Positions 7,421 to 14,445 are shown, counted from the stretch's first letter. The stretch is DNA of 15,193 nt from Candidatus Aminicenantota bacterium (GCA_030607635.1 JAUWJP010000014.1:1-15193); one strand, 5' to 3'. Numbers and translations are program-made. Notes: generated by a model not told the origin, from the sequence alone.

Positions 7421-8623
7421 ATGCCTGCAATAGAGATAAAGCCCGATGTTTACTGGATAGGTGTAAACGACCGAACCACTGACCTTTTCGAAGGTTTATG
7501 GCCTATCGCAAAGGAAGGTGTTTCATACAATTCATATCTTATAGACGATGAAAAGAAGGCGATCATCGATCTGACAAAATCATTCAAGGGAGATGAATAC
7601 CTTGATCAAATCGATGAAGTCACAGATATTTCGCAGGTTGATTTTGTAGTCGTCAACCATATGGAGCCCGATCACTCCGGTCTTATAAGGACGTTGAGAA
7701 GGATTGCTCCTCGAGTCACTTTCCTGGGCTCAGCGAAAACGAAGGATATGCTGGAGAGTTTCTTTTCCATAAAAGAGAACGTTCGGGTGGTTAACGATGG
7801 AGACACTCTTTCTCTGGGCAAAAGAACTTTGAAGTTTTTTTCAACACCCTTTCTTCATTGGCCTGAGACTATGATGACCTACGAGGTTTCTCACAGGATT
7901 CTTTTTCCTTGTGATGCTTTTGGCGGATATGGCGCTATCCGAGGGGCGATCTTTGATGATGAATGCAAAGACTTTGATTTTTATCAGAAGGAAGCCCTCC
8001 GCTATTACGTTAATATCGTGGCCAGCTTCAGTGCAAGGGTTTTGGGAGCTATCGAAAAATTAGCTGATCTTCCCATTGACATTATTGCTCCATCTCACCG
8101 TCTAATCTGGCGCAAGAATCCTTCTCTTATAGTTAATCTATACAAGAATTGGGCAGAGTACGCCGTTGGAAAAACTGAGCCCGGCATAACCCTAATTTAT
8201 GGCTCTATGTACGGCTTTACAGAATCCATGATGGATGCGGTGGCGCAGGGAATATCCCGGGAAGATGTTCCCCTTGAAATCTTTGATGCCTCCCGAACTC
8301 ATCCGAGCTACATCCTCCCTTCCCTTTGGACAAAAGCAGGGGTCATGATAGGAGCTCCCACCTATGAAGTGTCCATGTTTCCTCCAGTTGAAGCAGTGTT
8401 AAACATGGCTGCTCATAAGCACATCAAGAACAAGAAAGTGGCTTATTTTGGAAGCTACGGATGGAGCGGTGGGGCGAGAAAAAATTTGGAAAAAATTATA
8501 GAGCCACTTAAGTGGGAACTTGCCGATACCCTGGAATTTAAGGGATGCCCTACAGAAGAAGAGTTGAAAAAGGGAGAAGAATTTGGAAGACGTTTCGCGG
8601 AATTGATAAAAAAAGGGACATAA
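7421..8623 (+). CDS. fprA: FprA-family A-type flavodiiron protein (flavo-diiron O2/NO reductase)
   Basis: The 400-residue cytoplasmic protein has the two-domain layout of class A flavodiiron proteins. The metallo-beta-lactamase-like domain (1-250) carries the complete diiron ligand set: H80-x-E82-x-D84-H85 in HMEPDHSG, H146, D165 and H226. The flavodoxin domain (about 254-395) has the FMN phosphate loop YGSMYGFTES (260-269), GAPTYE (311-316) and YFGSYGWSGG (342-351). There is no C-terminal rubredoxin or flavin reductase module, so it needs a separate electron donor such as rubredoxin, which is not in this window. The family reduces O2 to water or NO to N2O and protects anaerobes from oxidative or nitrosative stress; sequence alone does not tell which activity dominates. 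It is monocistronic, with its own promoter and a strong RBS, and is flanked by inverted repeats on both sides. Confidence 0.95.
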   Translation: MPAIEIKPDVYWIGVNDRTTDLFEGLWPIAKEGVSYNSYLIDDEKKAIIDLTKSFKGDEYLDQIDEVTDISQVDFVVVNHMEPDHSGLIRTLRRIAPRVTFLGSAKTKDMLESFFSIKENVRVVNDGDTLSLGKRTLKFFSTPFLHWPETMMTYEVSHRILFPCDAFGGYGAIRGAIFDDECKDFDFYQKEALRYYVNIVASFSARVLGAIEKLADLPIDIIAPSHRLIWRKNPSLIVNLYKNWAEYAVGKTEPGITLIYGSMYGFTESMMDAVAQGISREDVPLEIFDASRTHPSYILPSLWTKAGVMIGAPTYEVSMFPPVEAVLNMAAHKHIKNKKVAYFGSYGWSGGARKNLEKIIEPLKWELADTLEFKGCPTEEELKKGEEFGRRFAELIKKGT

Positions 8624-8650
8624 AAAGCACCCGGTTTATTTTTTTTGAGG

Positions 8651-8712
8651 AAGCATCTCCAAAACCTTTGTCCCGAACATAGCAACCAGTTATCACGGAA
8701 ATGGAGATGCTT
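8651..8712. repeat. Long-loop inverted repeat downstream of fprA
   Basis: An 11-bp perfect inverted repeat (AAGCATCTCCA at 8651-8661, TGGAGATGCTT at 8702-8712) encloses 40 bases. It occupies most of the gap between fprA and the MFS gene and is not coding in any convincing way. The transcript could fold into a stem with a branched loop. The arrangement also fits a REPIN-like pair of palindromic units or a small MITE. There is no T tract after the right arm, so it is not a standard terminator. Confidence 0.6.
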
Positions 8713-8772
8713 ACCTGCATCATAAAAGGGTAGAAATAGAAGGATAGATTTGTTAATTTTTGTATTATTTAA

Positions 8773-9939
8773 ATGAGAAAGAAAAAATTAGCTCCGGGAA
8801 TTCTCTCCGTCCAATTACTGGTTTTAATGTCTTATTCTTCCGTTGCCATGCTGATTCTTCTTTCTATATATTTTAAACACTTAGGAGGGAGCCCGCGGCA
8901 AATCGGCTTTCTGCTGGGTATTTTTTCCTTGTCTGCCTTTTTATCTCGCCCATTTGTTGGATGGCTCTTGAGCAGGTACAATCCCAGGAAAGTAGTTGTG
9001 GCAGGGCTCATTCTTAACCTGATCATGACAACCATGTACCTCTTCATCCAGGAATTAAATTGGTTTGTCGTATTCATAAGGATTTTTCATGGTATTGGCT
9101 TTTCCGTCTTTATTCTGGCAGCTTTATTGATTGCTGTTTTGATAACCCGCGAGGAGGAGAGGGCTTATGCCATCGCGGTTGTGTCCACAGGTTTTATGCT
9201 TCCTCTCCTGGTTGTTCCTTTTATGGGAGAGGGAATTATTGAAAGATTTGGCTTTTTTTCCTTTTTTCTCTGTGCTATTTTCCTGGCTGCGATTCCGCTT
9301 TTGTATGGTTTCTTCTGGAAAGTCAAACTTCCTCGATTTCCTGAAGACTCAGGAGTCAAAAGTGTTAGCTTTCTTCGTCTTCTAAGACAGAGAAAAATTT
9401 GCTTGATTTTTTTTCTAACTTTTGTCTTTGAGATTGGCCTTAGCTCCAGCTTGAGTTTTGTTCCTCTTCTTGCCCACGGAGAATCTCCGATGTGGGCTGG
9501 CTATTTTTATACTTTTCTGAGCTTGACCGCTGTGTTTATGCGGCTTTATGGTGGAAAACGATTTATTTTTTGGGGTAGTCCGAAATTGCTTCTTCCTTCT
9601 TTTTATTTTATTTCCGCAGGAGGGATCTTAATCTATTTTGCTTCCAATAATTTTCTCCTCGGATTATCTGGTGTTATCTGGGGGATTGGAGTTGGCATTC
9701 TTTACCCTCATCTAACTGCACTCGTTGTCGAGGGAGTTGCTTTTCGAGAACAAGGGAAAGTTTTGAGTCTTTTTGCATCTTCTGTAGATTTAGGTTTTGC
9801 CTTTGGCCCTCTATCCTTCGGTTGGGTCTCCCAGTACTTTGGGCTAAAAGAGGCCTTTATTATTTTTGCTCTTTTTATTTTTCTTTCCTCGTCTATCCTG
9901 ATTTTATGGGGGAAATCCTCCCTGTATAAAAAAAGCTAA
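8773..9939 (+). CDS. Major facilitator superfamily transporter
   Basis: The 388-residue integral membrane protein has about 12 predicted helices and a short basic N-terminus (MRKKK), the compact size of MFS efflux-type carriers. Between the second and third helices RPFVGWLLSRYNPRKVVVAG is a good version of the MFS loop 2-3 motif (G-x-L/W-x-R-x-x-x-R/K-x-V), and RIFHGIGFSVFILAALLI resembles the TM4 region. A cytoplasmic loop rich in basic residues (KVKLPRFPEDSGVKSVSFLRLLRQRK) separates the two halves. The substrate cannot be predicted; related proteins are annotated as drug or sugar efflux carriers. No Shine-Dalgarno is visible before the ATG. TATTAT sits only 4 bases upstream of it, too close for a confident promoter call. 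It stands alone on the plus strand and converges with the radical SAM gene, 38 bases away. Confidence 0.9.
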   Translation: MRKKKLAPGILSVQLLVLMSYSSVAMLILLSIYFKHLGGSPRQIGFLLGIFSLSAFLSRPFVGWLLSRYNPRKVVVAGLILNLIMTTMYLFIQELNWFVVFIRIFHGIGFSVFILAALLIAVLITREEERAYAIAVVSTGFMLPLLVVPFMGEGIIERFGFFSFFLCAIFLAAIPLLYGFFWKVKLPRFPEDSGVKSVSFLRLLRQRKICLIFFLTFVFEIGLSSSLSFVPLLAHGESPMWAGYFYTFLSLTAVFMRLYGGKRFIFWGSPKLLLPSFYFISAGGILIYFASNNFLLGLSGVIWGIGVGILYPHLTALVVEGVAFREQGKVLSLFASSVDLGFAFGPLSFGWVSQYFGLKEAFIIFALFIFLSSSILILWGKSSLYKKS

Positions 9940-9977
9940 AAGAAACGGACAGGCCTTTTTGCAGAAAGGGTTCTGAG

Positions 9978-10940
9978 TCAGAAACGCCAGATAAGACGTA
10001 ATTTCTCCCGCTTATCCAGGCGAGTTATTCCTTCATTCTTTGCTGCCTCTACGGCCTCGTTAAACTCCCCTTGGGTGATTTTTCTGCCTAGAGGAGAGTT
10101 GTGAGAGATTTTGCCGCAGGGATAAAACTGGTCCATGATGTTAACATAGGTGTTCTTCGAGATTTTCTGAGCCAGGAAATGCATTACTTTTTTTGTTCCA
10201 GCCAATCCCTCGGGAAGAACAAGATGTCTCACTAAAAGTCCTTTAAGGGCTATTCCTCTCTCATCCAGGAGGAGATCTCCTGATTGACGATGCATTTCCT
10301 TAAAGGCAAGTTTTGCCATCTCAGGATAGTCAGAGGCTTGTGAGTATTCTTCAGCCACCTTGCCATCAGCATATTTGAAATCAGGCATATAAATATCAAA
10401 GACTCCGTCCAAAAGCTTCAGAGTCTCGACGGAATCATAACCTCCTGTGTTATAGACAAGAGGAACTTTAAGCCCCCTTTCCACTGCTACAGGAAGGGCC
10501 TTCAGAATTTGAGGAACATAATGTGTGGGAGTGACAAAATTGATGTTGTGGCAGCCCATCATTTGTAGTTCAACCATCATCCTGCCCAATCTTTCAAAGG
10601 ATATCTCCCGTCCTTCCCCGCCATGACTTATAGAATAATTCTGGCAAAAAAGGCATTTTAGGTTACAATGAGTCATGAAAATCGTACCTGAGCCATGATG
10701 GCCAACGAGCGGCGCTTCTTCTCCGAAGTGGGGGGAGTAAGAAGAGACCTCAGGAAGTAATCCTGCGCCACAGAATTTTTTTTCTCCTTTGACACGGTTC
10801 ACCCCGCAGTTTCGAGGGCAGAGGCTGCACTTCTCCAGTAATCGGAAGGCCTTCTCAATTTTTTCTGGAAGCAGCCCTTCTCGGTATGTCTTAAGATAGG
10901 CTGGTTCAAAATTTTTTGGCTGCACGTTCTTCAAAAGCAA
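9978..10940 (-). CDS. PflX-like radical SAM protein (COG1313 type)
   Basis: The protein has up to 320 residues. The radical SAM cluster is CNLKCLFC at 92-99 (Cx3Cx2C), followed by QNYSISHGG. Four earlier cysteines (C38, C41, C45, C57 in CSLCPRNCGVNRVKG...FC) form the extra motif typical of COG1313, the PflX group related to pyruvate formate-lyase activating enzyme. YNTGGYDS and PDFKYAD also match the group. Such proteins bind a [4Fe-4S] cluster and cleave SAM to a 5'-deoxyadenosyl radical; the target of this group is not established, and no glycyl-radical enzyme is nearby. The start is uncertain. The longest frame begins with TTG at 10940, but that codon overlaps a perfect extended -10 box, so TTG at 10934 or GTG at 10925 is more likely, with little effect on the domain. 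It diverges from pgeF. Confidence 0.9.
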   Translation of the reverse strand: MLLKNVQPKNFEPAYLKTYREGLLPEKIEKAFRLLEKCSLCPRNCGVNRVKGEKKFCGAGLLPEVSSYSPHFGEEAPLVGHHGSGTIFMTHCNLKCLFCQNYSISHGGEGREISFERLGRMMVELQMMGCHNINFVTPTHYVPQILKALPVAVERGLKVPLVYNTGGYDSVETLKLLDGVFDIYMPDFKYADGKVAEEYSQASDYPEMAKLAFKEMHRQSGDLLLDERGIALKGLLVRHLVLPEGLAGTKKVMHFLAQKISKNTYVNIMDQFYPCGKISHNSPLGRKITQGEFNEAVEAAKNEGITRLDKREKLRLIWRF

Positions 10941-10948
10941 TTATAACA
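10940..10948 (-). promoter_or_regulatory. Extended -10 promoter element of the radical SAM gene
   Basis: On the minus strand the region reads TGTTATAAT, a perfect TGn-TATAAT extended -10, which can work without a strong -35 (none is seen at the right distance). Transcription would start about 6-7 bases downstream, near 10933, inside the longest open frame. This argues for a start codon further in than 10940. Confidence 0.5.
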
Positions 10949-11049
10949 AATTTGAGGTCAGACTTTGAAAATTTTAATTTTTTTTGAATGTTCAATATTT
11001 GGTTGTATTTTTTGGTTAGAATAATTAAAGTTATCAGAGTCTGATCCCG

Positions 11050-11754
11050 ATGAGTGCAAAATCTGGCTCTTTATACAGCAGGATTCCTCGACTGGAACAA
11101 ATTTCCTACCTTATCCATGGCTTCGGAATAAGAAAATGGAAAGAGGATGATTACCAAAATAGACCCGAGTGGAAGGATTTTAAGCTCGTCTTCCTTGATC
11201 AAATTCACTCCGATATTATCCAAGTAATAGATAATATTCGCGAAGAGAAATTAAAAGGAGATGCAATGATCACTAGCTTCCCCTTTCTCCTTCTCATCAT
11301 AAAAACAGCTGATTGCCTTCCAGTTCTTATTGTGGATGAGTCCCAGAAAGTGGTTGCTGCTGTCCACTGCGGGTGGAGAGGGACATCGAAGAGAGTGGTT
11401 CAAAAGGTTATCCAAAGGATGAAAAATCTTTACGGCTGTCATCCCTCATCGCTTCTTGCGGCTTTGGGTCCTTGTATAGGACATGAATGCTATGAAGTTG
11501 GGGAGAATGTCTATCATAGCTTTGAGCAAGAAGGTCTTTCTACGGGGTCTTTTCGAAATCATCCTCTACGACGGAGAAAATATCTCTTCGATCTAAAAGG
11601 AGCAAATCTCTCTCAAATGGTCAGCGTAGGAGTAGAGGAGAAGAATGTTTTTTCCACAGACATCTGCACTCACTGCCATGAGAACCTTCCCTCATTCCGA
11701 AGAGATAAGGACAAGGCGGGCAGAACGCTGAGTTTTATAGGAATGTCATTTTAG
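11050..11754 (+). CDS. pgeF: YfiH/PgeF family protein (laccase-domain; peptidoglycan editing factor / purine nucleoside enzyme)
   Basis: The 234-residue protein has the usual length and fold of the YfiH (Cu-oxidase_4) family. Motifs are LDQIHSD (49-55), KGDAMIT (69-75), TADCLPVLI (86-94), VHCGWRGT (105-112), GPCIGHECYEV, DLKGANL and TDICTHCHENLPSFRRDK. The likely metal or catalytic residues are H53, C89 and H106. Family members in E. coli prevent wrong amino acids entering peptidoglycan (PgeF). Others have been shown to act on purine nucleosides, as phosphorylase and adenosine deaminase (the FAMIN/LACC1 group). It lies 39 bases upstream of purC, which would fit the purine role, while the envelope operon elsewhere in the window is not linked to it. 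It is divergent from the radical SAM gene. No Shine-Dalgarno precedes the ATG. Confidence 0.93.
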   Translation: MSAKSGSLYSRIPRLEQISYLIHGFGIRKWKEDDYQNRPEWKDFKLVFLDQIHSDIIQVIDNIREEKLKGDAMITSFPFLLLIIKTADCLPVLIVDESQKVVAAVHCGWRGTSKRVVQKVIQRMKNLYGCHPSSLLAALGPCIGHECYEVGENVYHSFEQEGLSTGSFRNHPLRRRKYLFDLKGANLSQMVSVGVEEKNVFSTDICTHCHENLPSFRRDKDKAGRTLSFIGMSF

Positions 11755-11783
11755 TTGCTTTTTAAATTTATTTTTTTTATTCT
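11755..11783 (+). promoter_or_regulatory. Predicted promoter of purC
   Basis: TTGCTT (11755-11760) and TATTCT (11778-11783) are 17 bases apart, starting right after the pgeF stop codon. The -10 ends 10 bases before the purC ATG, so the mRNA would have a leader of only a few bases, in keeping with the absence of a Shine-Dalgarno. The spacer is T-rich, which lowers confidence. Confidence 0.35.
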
Positions 11784-11793
11784 TTAGCTTGCA

Positions 11794-12684
11794 ATGGTCA
11801 AAGCATATTCTGAAATTTCAATTCCAGAACTTCCTTTATACAAAAAAGGAAAAGTCCGTGAAGTCTATGAAATAGAAGACAAGCTCCTTATAGTCGCTTC
11901 AGACCGCATTTCTGCTTTTGATTATGTTCTTCCTTCACTCATTCCGGATAAGGGAAAAATTTTGACACAGCTTTCCAAGTTTTGGTTTGATTTCACCTCA
12001 CTCGTTTGCCCCAACCATTTGCTGACTGACGAGATAGATGAGTTTCCTCCCGTGCTCCTCAAATATAAGGAAATCCTGGAGAAAAGATCCATGCTGGTGC
12101 ACAAGACAGAGGTGATTCCTGTAGAATGTGTTGTCCGAGGATATCTCTCCGGTTCAGGATGGAAAGATTATAAAGCCACAGGGAAGATTTGCGGCGTCAA
12201 AGTTCCTTCTGGCCTGAGAGAAGCCGACAGGCTGGACGAGATAATTTTCACTCCTGCTACAAAGGCTAAAGAGGGGCATGATCAAAACATATCTTTTAAG
12301 GAGATGCAAAAGCTGGTTGAACCTGAACTTGCCAATAAGGTTAAAAAAGTAAGTTTGGAGCTATTTCAGAAAGCCTCCTTTTATGCTCTCTCTAAGGGAA
12401 TTATTATTGCCGACACAAAGTTCGAATTCGGGCTTTTAAAAGATAAGCTTATCCTTATTGACGAAATCTTCACTCCAGATTCTTCTCGATTTTGGCCTTT
12501 GGCCAGTTACTCTCCTGGCCAGTCTCCGCCCAGCCTGGATAAGCAATTTGTTCGTAATTACCTGGAGAGTACAGACTGGGACAAAGAATCTTCACCCCCT
12601 CCCTTGCCGCAGTCCATTATCGAACAGACATCGAAAAGATATCTGGAAATTTATAGTCTTTTAACGGGAAAGAATGAATTATAA
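11794..12684 (+). CDS. purC: Phosphoribosylaminoimidazole-succinocarboxamide synthase (SAICAR synthetase)
   Basis: PurC joins CAIR and aspartate with ATP to make SAICAR in de novo purine synthesis, in the cytoplasm. The 296-residue protein is longer than the E. coli type (237 residues) and close to the longer class that includes yeast Ade1. Diagnostic blocks are KKGKVREVYE (17-26), SDRISAFDYVLPSLIPDKGK (36-55), VECVVRGYLSGSGWKDY (110-126), IFTPATKAKEGHD (151-163), IIADTKFEFGL (204-214) and LIDEIFTPDSSRFWP (221-235). These include the ATP- and substrate-binding residues of the family. No other pur gene is nearby. The ATG has no Shine-Dalgarno, and a promoter can be drawn just upstream. Its stop overlaps the start of the PHP gene (TAATG), implying translational coupling. 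Confidence 0.97.
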   Translation: MVKAYSEISIPELPLYKKGKVREVYEIEDKLLIVASDRISAFDYVLPSLIPDKGKILTQLSKFWFDFTSLVCPNHLLTDEIDEFPPVLLKYKEILEKRSMLVHKTEVIPVECVVRGYLSGSGWKDYKATGKICGVKVPSGLREADRLDEIIFTPATKAKEGHDQNISFKEMQKLVEPELANKVKKVSLELFQKASFYALSKGIIIADTKFEFGLLKDKLILIDEIFTPDSSRFWPLASYSPGQSPPSLDKQFVRNYLESTDWDKESSPPPLPQSIIEQTSKRYLEIYSLLTGKNEL

Positions 12685-13565
12685 TGCAAGGGCAAGTCGA
12701 TCTGCATATTCATTCCAATAAAAGTAGCGATGGCAGCCTTTCTCCTTTTCATATTGTCCAGCTCGCAAGAGAGAAGAACCTGGAAGCTATTTCTATTTCC
12801 GATCATGATACAGTTGCCGCTTATCCTCAAGCTTTGCAGTTCGGCGAAGAAGCAGGCGTTGAAGTTATCCCCGGCATTGAGCTTACAACTCTCTTCGGCG
12901 GCCGCGAGTTTCATCTTCTTCTTCCCTTTGTAAACTGGAAGAAGAAAATTATTTTCAAACTTATCGCTCAGGCTTCTAAAAAAAGGATAAAAGAGGCTAA
13001 GGAGCGTGTTCGTAAGCTTCAGGAAATCGGGTTTGAAATTAGCTGGAAAGAGATAGTCAAAGATTCAGGGTCCAGTCCTCCCTTAGGAGTGACAATTGCC
13101 CAGGTTTTGCTTCGCAAGGCTGAGAGGAAAAAAACTCCCGCATTAATGAAATATTTTAGCGAAAAAAATCGACTCCTTGCCCCATATCTTTTTTATGAAG
13201 ATTATTTCGTGAAGGGTAAGCCAGCGTGGGTTCCCAAGCGAAATCTGAGTTTATTGGATGTTCTCAAGATTGCTCCCGAGACAGAAGGTGTTCCTGTTCT
13301 TGCTCATCCTGGGGCATATTTTCAGAAGGCTTCCAGAGAAGATCTTGCAGTTCTGAAAGAAAGCGGGCTTGAAGGGCTAGAGGTTTACACTTTTTACCAT
13401 GATCCTTCCCAGACAGAACTTTACAAGAAGATTGCCGCAGAGCTGGATCTTGTTCCCGTAGCTGGGTCTGATTTTCATGGAAAAATAAAACCTCACATTG
13501 CTTTTGGTTCTATGAAAGAGGGTCAATACTGGATGGTAGAGGAGTTGAGAAAAAGAAAGAAGTGA
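12684..13565 (+). CDS. PHP-domain phosphoesterase (RNase AM / YciV-like)
   Basis: The 293-residue protein matches the single-domain PHP phosphoesterases related to E. coli YciV (RNase AM, 5'-3' exonuclease and 3',5'-nucleoside bisphosphate phosphatase), also of 293 residues. The metal-binding set is present: H8-I-H10, D40-H-D42, E66 (GIELTT), H77, H208 (LAHPG) and D263/H265 (GSDFHG). KGKPAWVP (177-184) matches the G-KPAYVP block of the family. One difference: the conserved R-(P/G)-H-(L/F)-A-R block of YciV-like proteins reads GVTIAQVLL here, which may alter substrate binding. The ATG overlaps the purC stop by one base, so expression depends on purC translation. A role in nucleotide or RNA 5'-end recycling is a family-based inference. 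Confidence 0.87.
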   Translation: MQGQVDLHIHSNKSSDGSLSPFHIVQLAREKNLEAISISDHDTVAAYPQALQFGEEAGVEVIPGIELTTLFGGREFHLLLPFVNWKKKIIFKLIAQASKKRIKEAKERVRKLQEIGFEISWKEIVKDSGSSPPLGVTIAQVLLRKAERKKTPALMKYFSEKNRLLAPYLFYEDYFVKGKPAWVPKRNLSLLDVLKIAPETEGVPVLAHPGAYFQKASREDLAVLKESGLEGLEVYTFYHDPSQTELYKKIAAELDLVPVAGSDFHGKIKPHIAFGSMKEGQYWMVEELRKRKK

Positions 13566-13571
13566 ACTAGC

Positions 13572-14102
13572 GTGAACTGGATTGATGTTATTTTGATCAG
13601 TGTTCTGGCTTTGACCTCTATCCTGGGCGTAATTAAAGGACTTGTGAAGCAGGTTTTTGGCCTTCTTGCGGGGATTATTGGATTGATTTTGGCTCTTGGC
13701 TTTTATTCCCAGGTCTCCTGGATTTACGTTCGGTTTGTCTCTAACGAAGTCTTAGCTAATTTTTTGGGTTTTTTAACCATATTTTTAGTTGTGCTCTGCC
13801 TGGGATGGGTTTCTTCATATTGTCTCTCTAAGTTTATAAAAGGGCCCTTAAAACTCCTTAATAATATTTTAGGAGGGGGCCTAGGGCTCCTGAAAGGGAT
13901 TCTCATCTGTGGTGTTATTGTTTTTGCTCTACTGGTGTTTCCTATAAGCAAAAAGGCCTTGAAAGAATCTGTGCTTTCCCCTGTTTGTCTTCAGATGACC
14001 AGGGCCATGATCAGCCTTATCCCTCAGGAGCTTAAGGAAAAATTCAAAGAAGCTTATCAAGAAATCACAAGAAGGGTGGAAAAAGATGGAAAAAAAATCT
14101 GA
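13572..14102 (+). CDS. CvpA-family inner-membrane protein
   Basis: The 176-residue protein has the CvpA family layout. Four hydrophobic helices lie at about 4-22, 28-48, 62-84 and 103-123, and the opening reads NWIDVILISVLALTSILGVIKG, with Gly-rich turns (ILGGGLGLLKG at 99-109). A charged cytoplasmic-type tail ends the protein. CvpA was named for its need in colicin V production and has been linked to envelope stress tolerance; its biochemical role is not settled. The start is GTG at 13572, 6 bases after the PHP gene stop, and gives the expected N-terminus. The 3' end overlaps the Fis-like gene by 17 bases. It is very likely in one transcript with purC and the PHP gene. Confidence 0.88.
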   Translation: MNWIDVILISVLALTSILGVIKGLVKQVFGLLAGIIGLILALGFYSQVSWIYVRFVSNEVLANFLGFLTIFLVVLCLGWVSSYCLSKFIKGPLKLLNNILGGGLGLLKGILICGVIVFALLVFPISKKALKESVLSPVCLQMTRAMISLIPQELKEKFKEAYQEITRRVEKDGKKI

Positions 14103-14322
14103 CAAATTCAATATCCATCAGAAACTGGAGATCGTAATCGATGAAATGGTGGAAAAAGAACTGTCTCTGAAAGATGCGCTGAAAGAATTCGAAAAAATAT
14201 ACATCGAGAAAGCTGCGAAAATATACAAGGGGAATATGACTAAAATGGCCAACGCCCTGGGAGTTCACCGCAACACTCTTCGTAACCGAGCCAAATCTTT
14301 AAAAATTCTTAAGAAAAGTTAG
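14086..14322 (+). CDS. Small Fis-type helix-turn-helix DNA-binding protein
   Basis: The 78-residue protein has a charged helix at about 10-45 followed by a Fis-type (HTH_8) motif at 48-72: KGNMTKMANALGVHRNTLRNR. This matches the C-terminal HTH of NtrC-type activators and of E. coli Fis (98 residues). It is not attached to a sigma54 AAA+ domain and is too short to have lost one by a nearby frameshift, so it looks like a stand-alone nucleoid or regulatory protein. GGGTGG before the ATG may serve as RBS. The start lies inside the cvpA-family gene (17-base overlap), so it is coupled to that gene. Its TAG stop (14320-14322) falls inside the CIRCE operator of groESL. Targets are unknown; the adjacent groESL promoter is one candidate by position only. 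Confidence 0.85.
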   Translation: MEKKSDKFNIHQKLEIVIDEMVEKELSLKDALKEFEKIYIEKAAKIYKGNMTKMANALGVHRNTLRNRAKSLKILKKS

Positions 14323-14360
14323 CACTCTTACCAGGAGAGTGCTAACTTTTTCACTTTTTT
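14314..14360 (+). terminator. Intrinsic terminator built around the CIRCE element
   Basis: A perfect 15-bp stem (14314-14328 with 14336-14350) closes a 7-base loop (TACCAGG) and is followed by TCACTTTTTT to 14360. It starts within the last codons of the Fis-like gene and contains the whole CIRCE sequence. By shape it is a good rho-independent terminator for the pgeF/purC-to-fis transcript. Confidence 0.7.
14319..14345. promoter_or_regulatory. CIRCE operator (HrcA binding site) of groESL
   Basis: TTAGCACTC and GAGTGCTAA are separated by exactly 9 bases, a perfect match to the CIRCE consensus. HrcA binds this site and represses groE or dnaK operons, with relief on heat shock through GroEL. Here it overlaps the stop codon of the Fis-like gene and ends 16 bases upstream of the predicted -35 of groES, whereas CIRCE usually overlaps or follows the promoter. 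Confidence 0.97.
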
Positions 14361-14361
14361 C

Positions 14362-14391
14362 TTGACAAAAAAGGGGAACTCGAGCTAATAT
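14362..14391 (+). promoter_or_regulatory. Promoter of groESL
   Basis: TTGACA (14362-14367) is a perfect -35, and TAATAT (14386-14391) is a good -10 at an 18-base spacing. Transcription would start near 14398 and give a leader of about 48 bases containing the AAGGAGGT ribosome binding site (14434-14441) 4 bases before the groES ATG. Confidence 0.8.
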
Positions 14392-14445
14392 TAACAATCT
14401 CCCAGAAAATCTGTTAATAAAATAATTCATATCAAGGAGGTTTAA

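Noticed and set aside
8624..8772. Possible riboswitch in the MFS leader
   Set aside because: I compared the conserved cores I know (TPP, SAM, cobalamin, fluoride, guanidine, c-di-GMP, THF, yybP-ykoY) with this region and found no match; only the inverted repeat is supported.
9962..9983. Small overlapping dyads (CAGAA-AGGG-TTCTG and TTCTGA-G-TCAGAA) between the MFS and radical SAM genes
   Set aside because: Stems of 5-6 bp without a T tract are too weak to call a bidirectional terminator.
11033..11045. Short inverted repeat ATCAGA-G-TCTGAT just before the pgeF start
   Set aside because: Only 6-bp arms and no second copy in the region; it could be chance, and no promoter with good spacing accompanies it.
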